Positions 8,592 through 18,044 are shown, counted from the first letter of the stretch. The stretch: 64,000 bases of DNA from Nocardia brasiliensis (GCF_011801125.1 NZ_CP046171.1:7564001-7628000); one strand, 5' to 3'. Made by a program: numbers and translations. Notes: generated by a model not told the origin, from the letters alone.

Positions 8592-11500
8592 CGCGACCCC
8601 CCTCCGATGTAGGCGTTCATCTCCCGCGCGATCTGGCGACCGGCGGCGTGACCGTCTTGGTTCGAGCCCTGGTGGTAGTTCTCGATGTGCACCCAGGACT
8701 TCGCTGGGGCGGAGAGGTTGGCGCCGATGCCCATGCGTGCGATGGCGGTGAGGTTGTCTTTCTCGCGTGGGGCCAGGACCGGCTCGGGGATGCCGGTGGC
8801 GTTGTTGACCAGCGTGAGGCCGGGCATGAGGTAGCCGCCCTGGTCGTGGACCTGAGGTGGTTTCACGCCGAGCAGCTCGGCCAGCGTCCCGCCCAGTGAG
8901 GGCTTGGGCTGGGTCGGTGATGTCGGAGCCAGCGGGGTGGTTTCGCCGACGCCGGGCAGCCATTGCGGGCGCGGGAAGGACCCGAGGCTCGGATGCTCCT
9001 CTGTGTCGGCTTGTGACGGGACGTCGGGTCCGGGGTCGAGGGGTTCGTCGTCCTCGGGTGAGCCGTCCCAGCCGGTGGCCGGTTCGTCGGTCAGGTCGTC
9101 GCCGGGGTCGATGCTGAGGTAGTCGTCCGGCTCGTCGTCGACCGGGTAGTCCTCGCTCGGGTCGTCTTGGCGGTAGTCCCCGGAGTCGTAGTCGTCGGAG
9201 TCCGGGCCAGAACCGCTGCGATCGGTCGAATCTCCCCTGTTCTTGGGAACTTTCGCGAACGGGTTGAGGATCGCGTTGCCGACCCGCAGCAGATAGGACT
9301 TGTTGGGATCGGCGAAGACGGTGTCCTCGAGCCCGAACGTTTCCAGCAGGCCGTCGACGAGGATGCCGCCGATCCGCTCGCCCGCCTCGCGCGGGGTCAG
9401 CAGGCGATTGGCGTCGGCGGAGTTTCGGCTGTCGGTGTCCTCGGGCCGTTCTGGCGCGGTGCGCGCGGTGCGGGAATCCTGGTCTGCTTGGTCGGCCTGG
9501 ACGGTGGTGTCCTCGGCGCGCTGGCGTGCCTTGGCGGCTTTGTCGCGTGCCTTGTCGGCGGCGGTGCGGGCCTTGCGGGCGCGCTCGCGTGCCTTGCTGG
9601 CCAGCTCGATCGAGCGCTGGCGGTCGCTGGGCAGCAGCGCTTCGGCGGCATTGGCGTCGTAGCGTGCCGCGTCGGCCAGTGCGTCCTCGGCGACCTTGTC
9701 ATGCTTTGCCGCGGATTCGGTGGCCGCACGTTCCTGCTCCTTGGCCTTCTCGACTTGCGCGCGCAACTTGCCGGAGCGTTCGTCGAGTTTGTTCGCCTGC
9801 GCCTGTCCCTGGCCCGGCCTGGCTCCGGCGCCGGTGTAGGGCGGGGAGAACAGGGAGCCGGGCAGGTAGTAGTGCGTGGTGAACAGGGAGCCGTCCGCGC
9901 CGGTGGCGCCCGCGCCCATCATCGCTCGTCCGCCCGTGCCGGACGTTTCGACCGGCAGGCCGTCGAAGGTCGCGGCCATGTGACCGGCCGCGCCCGGCTT
10001 GGGCAGCACCCCGATAGAGAAGATGCCGCCGAGACCCTTCTTGAAGCCCAGGCTCAAAAAGTCCGACATCGTGTTGAAGGCGCGGCGATTCGGGTCACGC
10101 CCGAGCAGCGATTGGTAGATGCCGGAGATGAGCATGCTGCAATCGAGTCCGCCGAGCTGGTAGGGCGTTCCCAGTACAGAATTCAGCCAGGCATGCGCAC
10201 GATCGAGCGCTGTCCGATCAGGCCCGTCAGACCGCTTCTTGTCGCTGATCTCGCCGACGACGCCGCCGCCTTCATAGCCTTTCGGCGGCAGATTCGGATT
10301 CGCCTGCTGAACATTGTCGATGTCGCCGTAGCGGGCTTGGATGTAGCGGATTCCGGCGACGATGTTGGCGACCGGGTCGTAGATGTTGGGGCTTAGCCGT
10401 TCGTCGTGATACCGGTCGAAGGTTGCGCCGATGGTCTGCATCAGCCCGCGTGAGGGGTCTCCGTTGGCGGCGTTTATGTCGGTGTCGTTGCGGGCGTTGG
10501 GGTTTCCGCCGGATTCGCGCATGATCAGCGTGCGCAAACCCGGTCCCCAGTGCCCTGGGTCTACGCCCGCGAAGGCCATTGCCTGGGTGATCCACCCGTC
10601 GAGGTCACCGCTGCCAGTGAAGGGCGTGCTGGCATTCCCGTTGCCGCGCAGCCCGTTCCAGTTCGCTGCGGTCTGGACGGCGTGTGCCACGAATCGTCGC
10701 GGGATGTCGACGAGCATCCGGCGCCATTGGGACTGCTCCCCTGGTGTCGCCGTTGCCTCGCGCATGGTCCCGGCGAACAGCGACTTGATGGTGGCGGCGG
10801 GGTTGGCGCTCAGGCGCGCGGTGAAGGCGCCCGCGTCGGCGACCTTGTCCCAGGCACTGTCGAGGAAATCACTGACGCCGCCGAGGAATCCGCCTGCGGC
10901 GTGGATCGGCATCCCCGCGGCATCGTTGGCGCTGCGGCGCCCGGACTTGCGGTTGAGCGCCATGATGGTGCTGGGACCGAGCTCGCGGGTCGCCTCCGGG
11001 GTCAGCACACTCTCGCCGGGCGAGAGGCGGGCGTTGACTTCGTCGTGACCGGGCTTGTATCCGGGGATGACGCCGGGGCCGGTCCAGACCGCCTTGTCGC
11101 CGTGCGCGATACCGGAACCGGGCCAGATGCCACCGCCTGCGGCTTCGAACTTGATCTCGGGCAACTGGTGACCGCCGCCGAAGACCTTATCGATGCGATT
11201 CCACAGTGGCCGCACGCCCCGGTCGTAGACGTGCTGGATGATCCAGCGGACCGGTTTCGCGGTGATTTCCTGGAGCTTGCTCCATTGGCTGCGGACCGCA
11301 TCGACGGTGCGAGAGAAGAAGTTTCGCATCCCGGTCAGGGCGCGCCCGACCGCGTCGACCGTCGGCTTCAGGGTGACCGAATAGAGCGCTTTGATCACCG
11401 CGCCGAGGCCGCTGAGGACAGTCTTGATTCCGTCGACGGCGGCGGAGACCATGCCCCTCGCGTGTGACCAGGCTCCGGAGAAATCGCCGGTCAGCAGGTT

Positions 11501-14203
11501 CTTCCAGAACCCGAAGTAGTGCTGGACGAAGGACCAGACGTCGAGGACTATCCGCTTCAGGTTCTCGAACCACGGGCGCAGGACTTCATCCCACACGAAC
11601 TGGAACGCGGCACCGACCGCGCGGATCGCTGCGTCGACGATGTTGCGGAAGGTCTCGGAGTGCTTGTAGGCATAGATCAGACCGGCGACGAGTGCGGCGA
11701 CGCCGATCACGATCAGCCCGACCGGGCTGAACGCGAGGTTGAGCAGTGCCTGCGCGGCGGCCCACGCCCTGGTCGATGCTGCGGCGATGCGCTGGGCGAT
11801 CGTCATCTGCGTGATCGCCACTGTCACCGTGCGGATGCCGCTCCAGGCGTTGATAAATCCGGTGACGACAGCGGTTTTCAGGTTCGCCGCCATCGACACA
11901 CCCAGCGCGACGATGCCGCGGCTGATGCTGGCGATGCTCGTCGCCGCCGAGGTCGCGCCCGTGCGGAGCGCGCCGACCAGGCGGCCCATGGCGTTCGACG
12001 CCGCCGAGACGCCCGCAGCGGCCGCCTGGGCTCCCGCTGTTGCCCAGCCGGACACCGTAGACCCGACATTGCCGACGGCGCGGCTGGCCGTACCGCGAGC
12101 GGCTTCGGCGCGCGGACGCGCGTTCCAGGCCCAGTAGTCCGCGAGCCCACTGCCCACGCTTGCGGCACCGCGACCGATCGCGGCGGTGGCGCCACCGATG
12201 CCCCGTCCGGTGGCGGCGACACCACTGCCGATGCCCCGCCCGCCTGCCACAACGCCGCGCCGCAGCAACGCACCGAAGGCGCCTTCCCCAGCCCCGAACA
12301 GTCCAGCGATACCGTTGCCTGCCTTGATCAGTAGCAATGCGGTGCCCGCGCCGATCGCAGCGACGGTGAGTGTCTGTACCGCCGTCTCGTGTCGGCGCAG
12401 CATCTGGACCGAACTCGAAAGACCCTTGACGAAGGACGTGAGTGGCCCTTGCGAAGACTGACCGAGATCGGTCAGCACGCTATTTATCGAGCCCTTGAGA
12501 TTCGCTAGCTGAGCATTGAGCGACTGCTGGGATTCGTTGGCGCCCTTAACTGTTCCGTCCGGCTCGTTGTGACTCTCGTCTTCCATATGGGCGAAGCTGC
12601 GCTGATACTCCGGAAAGTATTTGCCCACAATGTTGTTGGCGACCTGTAGCGTCGGCTGGTCGCCGAACAGCAGTTTCTGTGCTTGCTGGACCGAGAGGTC
12701 GGGGTTCATGCCCTTGCGCAGGGCGGAGTTGACGCCGTGTAGCTTCTGAAATGCGGTGAACCACTGTGTAAGTCGTGCTTGGTCTTCGCCGCCGAGTTTG
12801 CTGACGATCGCTCGGAAGCTCTTGTCCGACACTTCGCCTTGACCGCTGAATCGGTCGGCGATCTTGCGCTGGAACGGGTTGAGGTTCTCGTATTGCGCCG
12901 CAAGAGATTTGGAGGCGTCTTTGCTCATCTTCTGCGGGTCCAGGCGCACGCGGCCGGTGGCCGGGTCGGTGGCCTTATCGATCGCGTCTTGGATCATTTG
13001 CATCGTGCCGCCGAGCTGGCGGTTGGGGTCGGCCAGCCCTGCCTGGAGCTCGGTGACGCTGATCCCGAACTGGCCCAATGCGTCTCGCTGCGGGCCTTGC
13101 GGACTCTGGAGAGTCAGGATGGCGTGGCGGATGTTCTGGGCGGCGTTCTGCGCGGTGAGGCCGTGCTGGGTCATCACCGAGAAGGCGGCGTTGAGGCCGG
13201 ACAGGTTCATGCCCGCGCTGGCGGCTACCGCTTCGACGGTGCCGATCGCGGCGGCGTAGTCCTCGAGGGTGGTTTTGGAGATCGCCGCTGCGGCGACCGA
13301 GGCCGACATGGCCTCGTTCACCTGTGTGATCGGGACGTGGAAGTCCTTCATGGTGGTCGTCAGCTGGTGCACGACCGTGGAGAGGTTCGAGCCTTCGGCC
13401 TTGGAGGCTTGAACGCCTGCGGTGAGTACCTTCAGTGCGTCTGCGCCGTGGAATCCCGCGCGCTCGATGAGCAGCAGCGCGTCGGCCTGGGACTTCGCGC
13501 TCGCACCCCAGGTCGATTGCAGGTCCAGTACGCCGTCGCGGAGCAGTTCGAGGTTGTCGTGGGATTCACCCGCGCCCGAGACGAGCAGGTTGAGTTGCTG
13601 GTTGAGGTCGGCGGCTTTGTTGGCGCCGATGATCAGCGCGGCGGCCATGCCGACACCGACGACGGCGGTCGTCTTGGCTGCTGCGGCGCTGAACCTGCCC
13701 GCAGCCGCCGCGGCGGCGGTGTTGGCTTCGGCTTGGCGGCGGGCGGCTTCGTCGACGCCTCGGGTGGCGGTGACCACGGCGGCGTTGCCCGCGGTGAGTT
13801 CGCGCTGGGCCGCGGCGAGGTTGCGGGTGGCGCGTTCCTGCGCGGCCAGGGAGCTGAGGTAGGACGCGGAGGTCGCGCCGTTGCGGGCGAGGATCTCGGT
13901 GCTGCGGGCGCGTGCGGCCTCGAGGCGGCGTTCGGCGACCGCGACGCGGTCCAGGGCGGCTACCTGGCGTTCGGAGGCGCGATCCATCACCGCGTTCGCG
14001 GCGCGCATCTGTGTTTCCATCCGTGCCACGTAGCGGTCGAGCTGCGTGGTCGCTGGGGCGAAGACGTTCTGCCCGGCGAAGGCGCGGGCCATCTCGTCGG
14101 ATGCTCGTGATGCGCGCCGCGAGGCGTTGCCGAACAGTTTATCGACCACGGCCATGTCCAGGCGCGGGATGATGTCCATCCAGACGCCGCCGTATCCGGC
14201 CAT
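8588..14203 (-). CDS. Tape measure protein with SLT and NlpC/P60-like domains
   Basis: 1871 residues, the longest gene. The N-terminal 250 residues are coiled coil, then a TP901-type tape-measure core, hydrophobic segments near 640 and 834 (VGLIVIGVAALVAGLIYAY). A soluble lytic transglycosylase domain lies about 1205-1290 with catalytic-type Glu1230 in RESGG and a GLMQTI motif. A second cell-wall domain at about 1330-1450 has Cys1355 in the GGLDCSM motif and a downstream His (GHMAATFDG), like NlpC/P60 peptidases. A coiled coil (1460-1570), an Asp/Glu-rich linker (about 1640-1740) and a conserved C terminus (NAYIGGGSR) follow. It sets tail length and likely opens peptidoglycan during DNA entry. 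Confidence 0.93.
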   Translation of the reverse strand: MAGYGGVWMDIIPRLDMAVVDKLFGNASRRASRASDEMARAFAGQNVFAPATTQLDRYVARMETQMRAANAVMDRASERQVAALDRVAVAERRLEAARARSTEILARNGATSASYLSSLAAQERATRNLAAAQRELTAGNAAVVTATRGVDEAARRQAEANTAAAAAAGRFSAAAAKTTAVVGVGMAAALIIGANKAADLNQQLNLLVSGAGESHDNLELLRDGVLDLQSTWGASAKSQADALLLIERAGFHGADALKVLTAGVQASKAEGSNLSTVVHQLTTTMKDFHVPITQVNEAMSASVAAAAISKTTLEDYAAAIGTVEAVAASAGMNLSGLNAAFSVMTQHGLTAQNAAQNIRHAILTLQSPQGPQRDALGQFGISVTELQAGLADPNRQLGGTMQMIQDAIDKATDPATGRVRLDPQKMSKDASKSLAAQYENLNPFQRKIADRFSGQGEVSDKSFRAIVSKLGGEDQARLTQWFTAFQKLHGVNSALRKGMNPDLSVQQAQKLLFGDQPTLQVANNIVGKYFPEYQRSFAHMEDESHNEPDGTVKGANESQQSLNAQLANLKGSINSVLTDLGQSSQGPLTSFVKGLSSSVQMLRRHETAVQTLTVAAIGAGTALLLIKAGNGIAGLFGAGEGAFGALLRRGVVAGGRGIGSGVAATGRGIGGATAAIGRGAASVGSGLADYWAWNARPRAEAARGTASRAVGNVGSTVSGWATAGAQAAAAGVSAASNAMGRLVGALRTGATSAATSIASISRGIVALGVSMAANLKTAVVTGFINAWSGIRTVTVAITQMTIAQRIAAASTRAWAAAQALLNLAFSPVGLIVIGVAALVAGLIYAYKHSETFRNIVDAAIRAVGAAFQFVWDEVLRPWFENLKRIVLDVWSFVQHYFGFWKNLLTGDFSGAWSHARGMVSAAVDGIKTVLSGLGAVIKALYSVTLKPTVDAVGRALTGMRNFFSRTVDAVRSQWSKLQEITAKPVRWIIQHVYDRGVRPLWNRIDKVFGGGHQLPEIKFEAAGGGIWPGSGIAHGDKAVWTGPGVIPGYKPGHDEVNARLSPGESVLTPEATRELGPSTIMALNRKSGRRSANDAAGMPIHAAGGFLGGVSDFLDSAWDKVADAGAFTARLSANPAATIKSLFAGTMREATATPGEQSQWRRMLVDIPRRFVAHAVQTAANWNGLRGNGNASTPFTGSGDLDGWITQAMAFAGVDPGHWGPGLRTLIMRESGGNPNARNDTDINAANGDPSRGLMQTIGATFDRYHDERLSPNIYDPVANIVAGIRYIQARYGDIDNVQQANPNLPPKGYEGGGVVGEISDKKRSDGPDRTALDRAHAWLNSVLGTPYQLGGLDCSMLISGIYQSLLGRDPNRRAFNTMSDFLSLGFKKGLGGIFSIGVLPKPGAAGHMAATFDGLPVETSGTGGRAMMGAGATGADGSLFTTHYYLPGSLFSPPYTGAGARPGQGQAQANKLDERSGKLRAQVEKAKEQERAATESAAKHDKVAEDALADAARYDANAAEALLPSDRQRSIELASKARERARKARTAADKARDKAAKARQRAEDTTVQADQADQDSRTARTAPERPEDTDSRNSADANRLLTPREAGERIGGILVDGLLETFGLEDTVFADPNKSYLLRVGNAILNPFAKVPKNRGDSTDRSGSGPDSDDYDSGDYRQDDPSEDYPVDDEPDDYLSIDPGDDLTDEPATGWDGSPEDDEPLDPGPDVPSQADTEEHPSLGSFPRPQWLPGVGETTPLAPTSPTQPKPSLGGTLAELLGVKPPQVHDQGGYLMPGLTLVNNATGIPEPVLAPREKDNLTAIARMGIGANLSAPAKSWVHIENYHQGSNQDGHAAGRQIAREMNAYIGGGSR

Positions 14204-14215
14204 TGTTCACCGCCT

Positions 14216-14674
14216 TTACGCGCTCGGCGGTGGGGTCGCTGTTCGGCCGAGTTTGTCCTCGGTCTCGAAAGTGACTGTCCGCGTGGGTGGTTGGTACTCG
14301 CCACGCATCTGGGCGAGCATCATTTCGCGCAGGTCCAGGTACTGCTGCCGTTCGGCTGCCTTTGCTGCGAGCTGTGCTGGCGAGAGGATCAGAGCGGGCC
14401 TCATGTCTCCGCCGTGCGCGGAGGCGAAATCAGCTCGGTAGCAGAGGAACTCGTTGATCAGGCGTGTGGTCAGGTAGCGTTCCTGGGTCCAGTCACCTTC
14501 GCGGGCACCGGTTTTCGTCGCTGACTCGTCTGGAAGATGGGCGATGTAGGCGAAGACTTCCTGGGAGCTGAGCTGGCCGTGCCACCAGTCGCGGATGCGG
14601 ATTCCGTGGTAGCGCGAGAGGTCCGACTGGACCTCGAGCGGCCATTGTTTGAGGACTTCGACGACTTCTAGCGT
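14216..14674 (-). CDS. Tail assembly chaperone extension (T part, made by -1 frameshift)
   Basis: This frame continues the upstream chaperone after a -1 slip and gives a 308-residue G-T fusion (156 residues from the zero frame plus 152 from this one). An ATG exists upstream at 14716 but lies inside the other gene and has no convincing ribosome site. The extension is helical and basic (WTQERYLTTRLINEFLCYR). In lambda-like phages the long form binds the tape measure and recruits major tail protein. Position just before the tape measure gene is the conserved one. Confidence 0.85.
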   Translation of the reverse strand, partial: TLEVVEVLKQWPLEVQSDLSRYHGIRIRDWWHGQLSSQEVFAYIAHLPDESATKTGAREGDWTQERYLTTRLINEFLCYRADFASAHGGDMRPALILSPAQLAAKAAERQQYLDLREMMLAQMRGEYQPPTRTVTFETEDKLGRTATPPPSA

Positions 14675-15141
14675 TTTGGGCTGGCCGCCTGCACCTCGGC
14701 GGCCAGTGCCTGCCATGCCAGCGCGACGTGGGCGGATTTGCCGCCGTGGGCGAGCAGTCGGGCGTGGTCCTCGGGGCCGAGTACCGCCCGCGCGAGGCGC
14801 ACGGTGTGCGAGTCGGCCGGTTCGCCGTCGATGGTCGCCGGGGTCGCCGGGACGGTGATGGTCTTGCCGGTTTCGGGGTCGACGAGGTCTTCCTGGTCGA
14901 GGTCCAGACCGGCCTGCACTCGCTCGATCTCCTCCATCCGCTCGTCGGCGACCAGCAGCGGGTGCGGGATGTTGAGCTCGCCGCCGTCGCCGTCGAGGAT
15001 CAGGGTGTAGCCGGGCAGCTGGCCCAGCGCGTCGAGGGCCTGCCCTTCGAACTCGGCGATGGAGAGTTTCTTCGCGGTCAGCGGCGCCTTGGGCTGACGG
15101 ACGGCAGAGACAGGAGTCTTGCGGATATTGCGTGTTGCCAT
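14668..15141 (-). CDS. Tail assembly chaperone (G part)
   Basis: 157 residues, zero-frame product. Basic N terminus, then a compact helical domain with SIAEFEGQALDALGQLPGYTLILDG. Ends in PKR-stop, with the slippery heptamer placed over the last codons so that a fraction of ribosomes make the longer fusion. Lies between the major tail protein and the tape measure, the fixed location of this pair in siphoviruses. Acts in tail assembly in the cytoplasm and is absent from the mature virion. Confidence 0.88.
   Translation of the reverse strand: MATRNIRKTPVSAVRQPKAPLTAKKLSIAEFEGQALDALGQLPGYTLILDGDGGELNIPHPLLVADERMEEIERVQAGLDLDQEDLVDPETGKTITVPATPATIDGEPADSHTVRLARAVLGPEDHARLLAHGGKSAHVALAWQALAAEVQAASPKR
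14674..14680 (-). promoter_or_regulatory. Slippery site CCCAAAA for programmed -1 frameshift
   Basis: On the minus strand the zero frame reads AGC CCA AAA CGC TAG. The heptamer C CCA AAA fits X XXY YYZ; slipping to CCC AAA lets reading continue ACG CTA GAA, the frame of the T extension. The stop is 2 codons downstream. I did not identify a clear downstream pseudoknot. Confidence 0.8.
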
Positions 15142-15184
15142 GGAAAGTCCTTCGGCTGTCGTGGATCTCGGCTGTTGGGGGGTG

Positions 15185-15222
15185 CCCGGTAGTGCGGCCA
15201 GCCGAGGAACCGCACTACCGGG
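15185..15222. terminator. 13-bp perfect hairpin after the major tail protein gene
   Basis: Arms CCCGGTAGTGCGG and CCGCACTACCGGG are exact inverted repeats with a 12-nt loop. It lies between the major tail gene and the chaperone gene. No long U-run follows, so it could be a GC-rich terminator, attenuator or mRNA-stabilising stem that raises major tail protein yield. Confidence 0.7.
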
Positions 15223-15233
15223 TCGAGATGGGG

Positions 15234-16199
15234 TCAGGCGAGCACGGTGATCGAGTTGCTCGCCGTCGAGGGCACCGACTGTGACCCGTTCGCGCCGGTC
15301 GCCTGAACGGTGAAGGTCGACGCGTCACCGACGGTCAGGCCCGTGACGGTCAGCACGACCGCCGACGGTGAAGTGGAGTTCACGGTCACGTTGGCGGGCG
15401 GGACGGGTGTGGTCACTCCGGCGACGATCTTGTTGGCGCGATAGAGGAACGGGCCGTTGGGTGAGGTCGGCGGCGCGAAGGTCAGCGTCGCTTTCGCCCC
15501 GGCGACCGCGACGGCAACGGGGGTGCCCGGTGCGGTCGTGGTGCCGCCGGACGCGCGCCAGGCCGGTCCTTCCCGGAATCGGCGCACCGAGAACCCGGAG
15601 TACGGGTCGGGGTAGGAGCCGAAGGTCAGCGGCGTCAGGATCTCGGTCTTTGCCTGCCAGTCGACCTTGTCGGGCTTGATCATCAGTGATCGCGGGAACA
15701 GCACACCGAAGTACTCGTTGTGGCCGGAGCTGCCGTCGACGCCGAGGGCGAGCACCTGCCGGTACACCATCTGCGGGACCTTGGGCTTGGTGACGGTGTA
15801 GCCGATGGCGCCCATCGCCGGGAGCCCTTGCAGTGGCAGGTTTTCGCGCAGCGCGTCGACGACCGGGGATGCTTCGGCGCACTGGATGCTGCATTCCTCG
15901 GCGTCCTGGGTGACGTCGGTGCGCTGGGCCTGGCGGCTCTGCCAGACCATCGTGTCCACCGTCTGGAACTGCGGTGCGAAACTCACGCCCTGCTCGCTGA
16001 GCAGGCCGACGTCACGCCAGCCGTCGGTGGTCAGCAGGGTCGGCGAGAGGTTGCCGGTTTCGGGATCGAAGGGCGAGTAGGCGGCGACGGCAGTGGCGGC
16101 ATCGCCGTAGTCGCGGACCAGGAACGAGCCGTAGAGGGCTTTGGTGATTCGAGTGGCATTACCGCCGAAGAAGGCGTCCCACAAGACGAATCCGGACAT
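15234..16199 (-). CDS. Major tail protein with C-terminal Ig/FN3-like domain
   Basis: 321 residues, ATG with GAGGAGATCCCC upstream. N-terminal 220 residues are the tail-tube subunit (LWDAFFGG, DVGLLSEQGVSF). The last about 90 residues form a Ser/Thr/Val-rich fibronectin/Ig-like domain (PGTPVAVAVAGAKATLTF to the end), a frequent surface decoration on siphovirus tail tubes that may bind carbohydrate. Followed by a strong hairpin. Highly expressed structural protein. Confidence 0.88.
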   Translation of the reverse strand: MSGFVLWDAFFGGNATRITKALYGSFLVRDYGDAATAVAAYSPFDPETGNLSPTLLTTDGWRDVGLLSEQGVSFAPQFQTVDTMVWQSRQAQRTDVTQDAEECSIQCAEASPVVDALRENLPLQGLPAMGAIGYTVTKPKVPQMVYRQVLALGVDGSSGHNEYFGVLFPRSLMIKPDKVDWQAKTEILTPLTFGSYPDPYSGFSVRRFREGPAWRASGGTTTAPGTPVAVAVAGAKATLTFAPPTSPNGPFLYRANKIVAGVTTPVPPANVTVNSTSPSAVVLTVTGLTVGDASTFTVQATGANGSQSVPSTASNSITVLA

Positions 16200-16209
16200 G
16201 GGGATCTCC

Positions 16210-16596
16210 TCAAAGAGGTTGGGAAGTAAGGCGAGTCGCGAGTTCGTAGCGGGCGACGTAGCGTTGGAGGTTCTCGTCCTGGTAGTCCAGGAATGCCGGG
16301 CCGAGCAAGGTGGCGCGGTGGTCGATGCTGGCCGGTCCCTTGTCGGTGGCCACGACCGCGCGTGGGCTGAGCGCCAGCATCCGGGCGTGCATCCGGCGGG
16401 CCGCCACGCGAGCGCTGTTGCGGTTGGCGGCGAATACCTCGATTTGCACTGTGCCCCAGTCAGTTACGCCGTCATCGGAGCCGGTGATGCGGCTCACGAG
16501 GTGGAACGGCAGTGGCGGGGTGTTGGGCATCTCGGCGCGCACGTAGCCCAGTGGCGCCAGGTAGGCGATGACGAATGTCTCTGTGTCGATGTACAT
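16210..16596 (-). CDS. Tail terminator protein
   Basis: 128 residues, ATG with TGAGGCGAA upstream. Contains GTVQIEVFAANRNSARVAARR, typical of small tail-completion proteins located just before the major tail protein. It would cap the tail tube and join it to the head. Assignment is by size and gene order. Confidence 0.7.
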   Translation of the reverse strand: MYIDTETFVIAYLAPLGYVRAEMPNTPPLPFHLVSRITGSDDGVTDWGTVQIEVFAANRNSARVAARRMHARMLALSPRAVVATDKGPASIDHRATLLGPAFLDYQDENLQRYVARYELATRLTSQPL

Positions 16597-16602
16597 TTCG
16601 CC

Positions 16603-16968
16603 TCAGATGCCGTGACGCTTGTATTTGGCTTGGCGCAGCAGTTCCTCGCGGGCGTCGGCCATGGGGTGGCGTGCGGCCATCTTGACGGTCCCGAATTCCA
16701 GCCAGTGGGCCTTGTAGTCGGTGGTGTAGACGCGGACCTTCATGCGGGTCGGGTTGCGCATGATCTTGTAGCGGATCGAGTCCCGGTAGGAGCCGGGCCG
16801 GTCGACGTAGCCGCCGCGCGTGATGTGCGTGCGGTTGCCGACCGGCGCGAGCGCCTTCCAGATCGCCACCGCTTCTTGTCCGGCTCGGGTGAGTTCGGCG
16901 TGGATGTAGCTGGAGTTCTTGAGGAAATCGGCGAACGCGTTGGCATCGACCCTGTAGCGAGACGGCAC
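16603..16968 (-). CDS. HK97 gp10-like head-tail joining protein
   Basis: 121 residues from a GTG with GAGGGGG upstream; the frame runs further up but within the previous gene. C-terminal half has YKAHWLEFGTVKMAARHPMA, the hallmark WxEFGT..MxxxP motif of HK97-gp10 family neck proteins. It would act in the connector between head and tail. Confidence 0.85.
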   Translation of the reverse strand: MPSRYRVDANAFADFLKNSSYIHAELTRAGQEAVAIWKALAPVGNRTHITRGGYVDRPGSYRDSIRYKIMRNPTRMKVRVYTTDYKAHWLEFGTVKMAARHPMADAREELLRQAKYKRHGI

Positions 16969-16972
16969 AGCA

Positions 16973-17320
16973 TCACCCCCTCGAGCGCCGTAGGTGGAAT
17001 CGGACATGGTCGACCGCGCCGTCTTCGCCGGTCCACGGGGTCGGGTCGCCGTGCACGGCGTATCGCTCGCCGAGGTAGCCGATTTCATCGATTGCCTTGA
17101 GCGCCAGTATCAATGGGGTCGGCGGTGCGTAGACGACCCACACGGTTCGAGTGAAGTCGGTGTCGGCGATGACCTCGGTGGAGTACTTCGGCTGCACACT
17201 GCATCCCGGTTGCGCGGTGGTGCGCTCGTCGGCGGCCGGTATCCCCAGTGGGTCGGCGGTGACACCTTCGCCGCGCTGGATGACCAGTATTGTCTGATCA
17301 CCCAGGGGCTCGGCGATCAC
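16973..17320 (-). CDS. Head closure (stopper) protein
   Basis: 115 residues, GTG start with a GTGA overlap to the preceding adaptor gene. Beta-rich, with one Cys (QPGCSVQPK). Occupies the stopper slot between adaptor and gp10-like genes. Role inferred from gene order; no unique motif. Confidence 0.65.
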   Translation of the reverse strand: MIAEPLGDQTILVIQRGEGVTADPLGIPAADERTTAQPGCSVQPKYSTEVIADTDFTRTVWVVYAPPTPLILALKAIDEIGYLGERYAVHGDPTPWTGEDGAVDHVRFHLRRSRG

Positions 17321-17856
17321 GAGACCTCTTGTGCGGCATAGCGATCCAATATGGTCTTGTCCGAGTCGCGGATCGGCTCGGCCGACTGCCAGTAGGCGGT
17401 TTCGACGTCGCCGACCTTGCGGCGCTGCACCCACCGTGGGTTGGCGGAGATCTGCGCGGCCAGCCGCGTCACGACGCCTTGGATGTCTTCGGGAATCACT
17501 TCGAAGCCGTGGCTGTAGATGATCTTCAGCCCGCCGGGCACCCAGGGCCAGCTCGGCTCGGGTACCCGCAGGCGCCCGGTTTCGGCGGTGGCGTTGTAGA
17601 GCAGCCCTCGTGGAATCCAGCGGTAGGTCAGCGGTTGCCAGTCCCAGACGCCGGTCGGGCCGGGCATCCAGCCCAGTGCCGAGGTGACCGCGGTGACAGG
17701 GGTTTGCGGCAGCTGGACCGTGCCGTCGGGGCGTGGATCGAGGATCTTTGTGTCGTTGGCGACGTGGTGAAACGCGATGCCGCAGTAGCCCCGGACGATG
17801 TCGCTGGCGTATTCCCACGGGTCGAGGCTGGGCTTCCCTGTCACCAGCGCGTTCAC
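17317..17856 (-). CDS. Head-tail connector/adaptor protein
   Basis: 179 residues, GTG start in GTGA overlap. Contains KIIYSHGFEVIPEDIQGVVTRLAAQI, a segment resembling gp6/gp15-type adaptor proteins (helical bundle with beta insertion). Would attach to the portal dodecamer and receive the stopper. Placed directly after the capsid region. Confidence 0.7.
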   Translation of the reverse strand: MNALVTGKPSLDPWEYASDIVRGYCGIAFHHVANDTKILDPRPDGTVQLPQTPVTAVTSALGWMPGPTGVWDWQPLTYRWIPRGLLYNATAETGRLRVPEPSWPWVPGGLKIIYSHGFEVIPEDIQGVVTRLAAQISANPRWVQRRKVGDVETAYWQSAEPIRDSDKTILDRYAAQEVS

Positions 17857-18044
17857 GTCGTTTCGACCTCCCCGGCGCTGGGTTCGGCCTTGGCGGTGGC
17901 GGGTGCCTTGATCAGCTTGGCTTGTGCCTTCTTGGGCGCGGGCTTGCGCTCGGGTTTGTCTTCGTCCTCGTCGTGGGTGCCGAAAATGGCGGTCATCGGT
18001 CCGATCAGCTGACGGTGGTAGTCGTCGACATACTCAGTTGCCAT
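17853..18044 (-). CDS. Small basic Lys/Ala-rich protein
   Basis: 63 residues. First 25 residues form a short ordered part (VDDYHRQLIGPMTAIFG), then an acidic DEDEDK patch and a Lys/Pro/Ala-rich tail. Located between capsid and adaptor. Possibly a head accessory; similar small proteins occur in this slot in actinophages. Function unknown. Confidence 0.65.
   Translation of the reverse strand: MATEYVDDYHRQLIGPMTAIFGTHDEDEDKPERKPAPKKAQAKLIKAPATAKAEPSAGEVETT

Noticed and set aside
9167..10396. Plus-strand 409-codon frame
   Set aside because: Antisense to the tape measure C-terminal domains with clear motifs; no independent support.
12779..14110. Plus-strand 443-codon frame opposite the tape measure gene
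   Set aside because: Composition typical of antisense of high-GC coding DNA; the tape measure reading explains the region.
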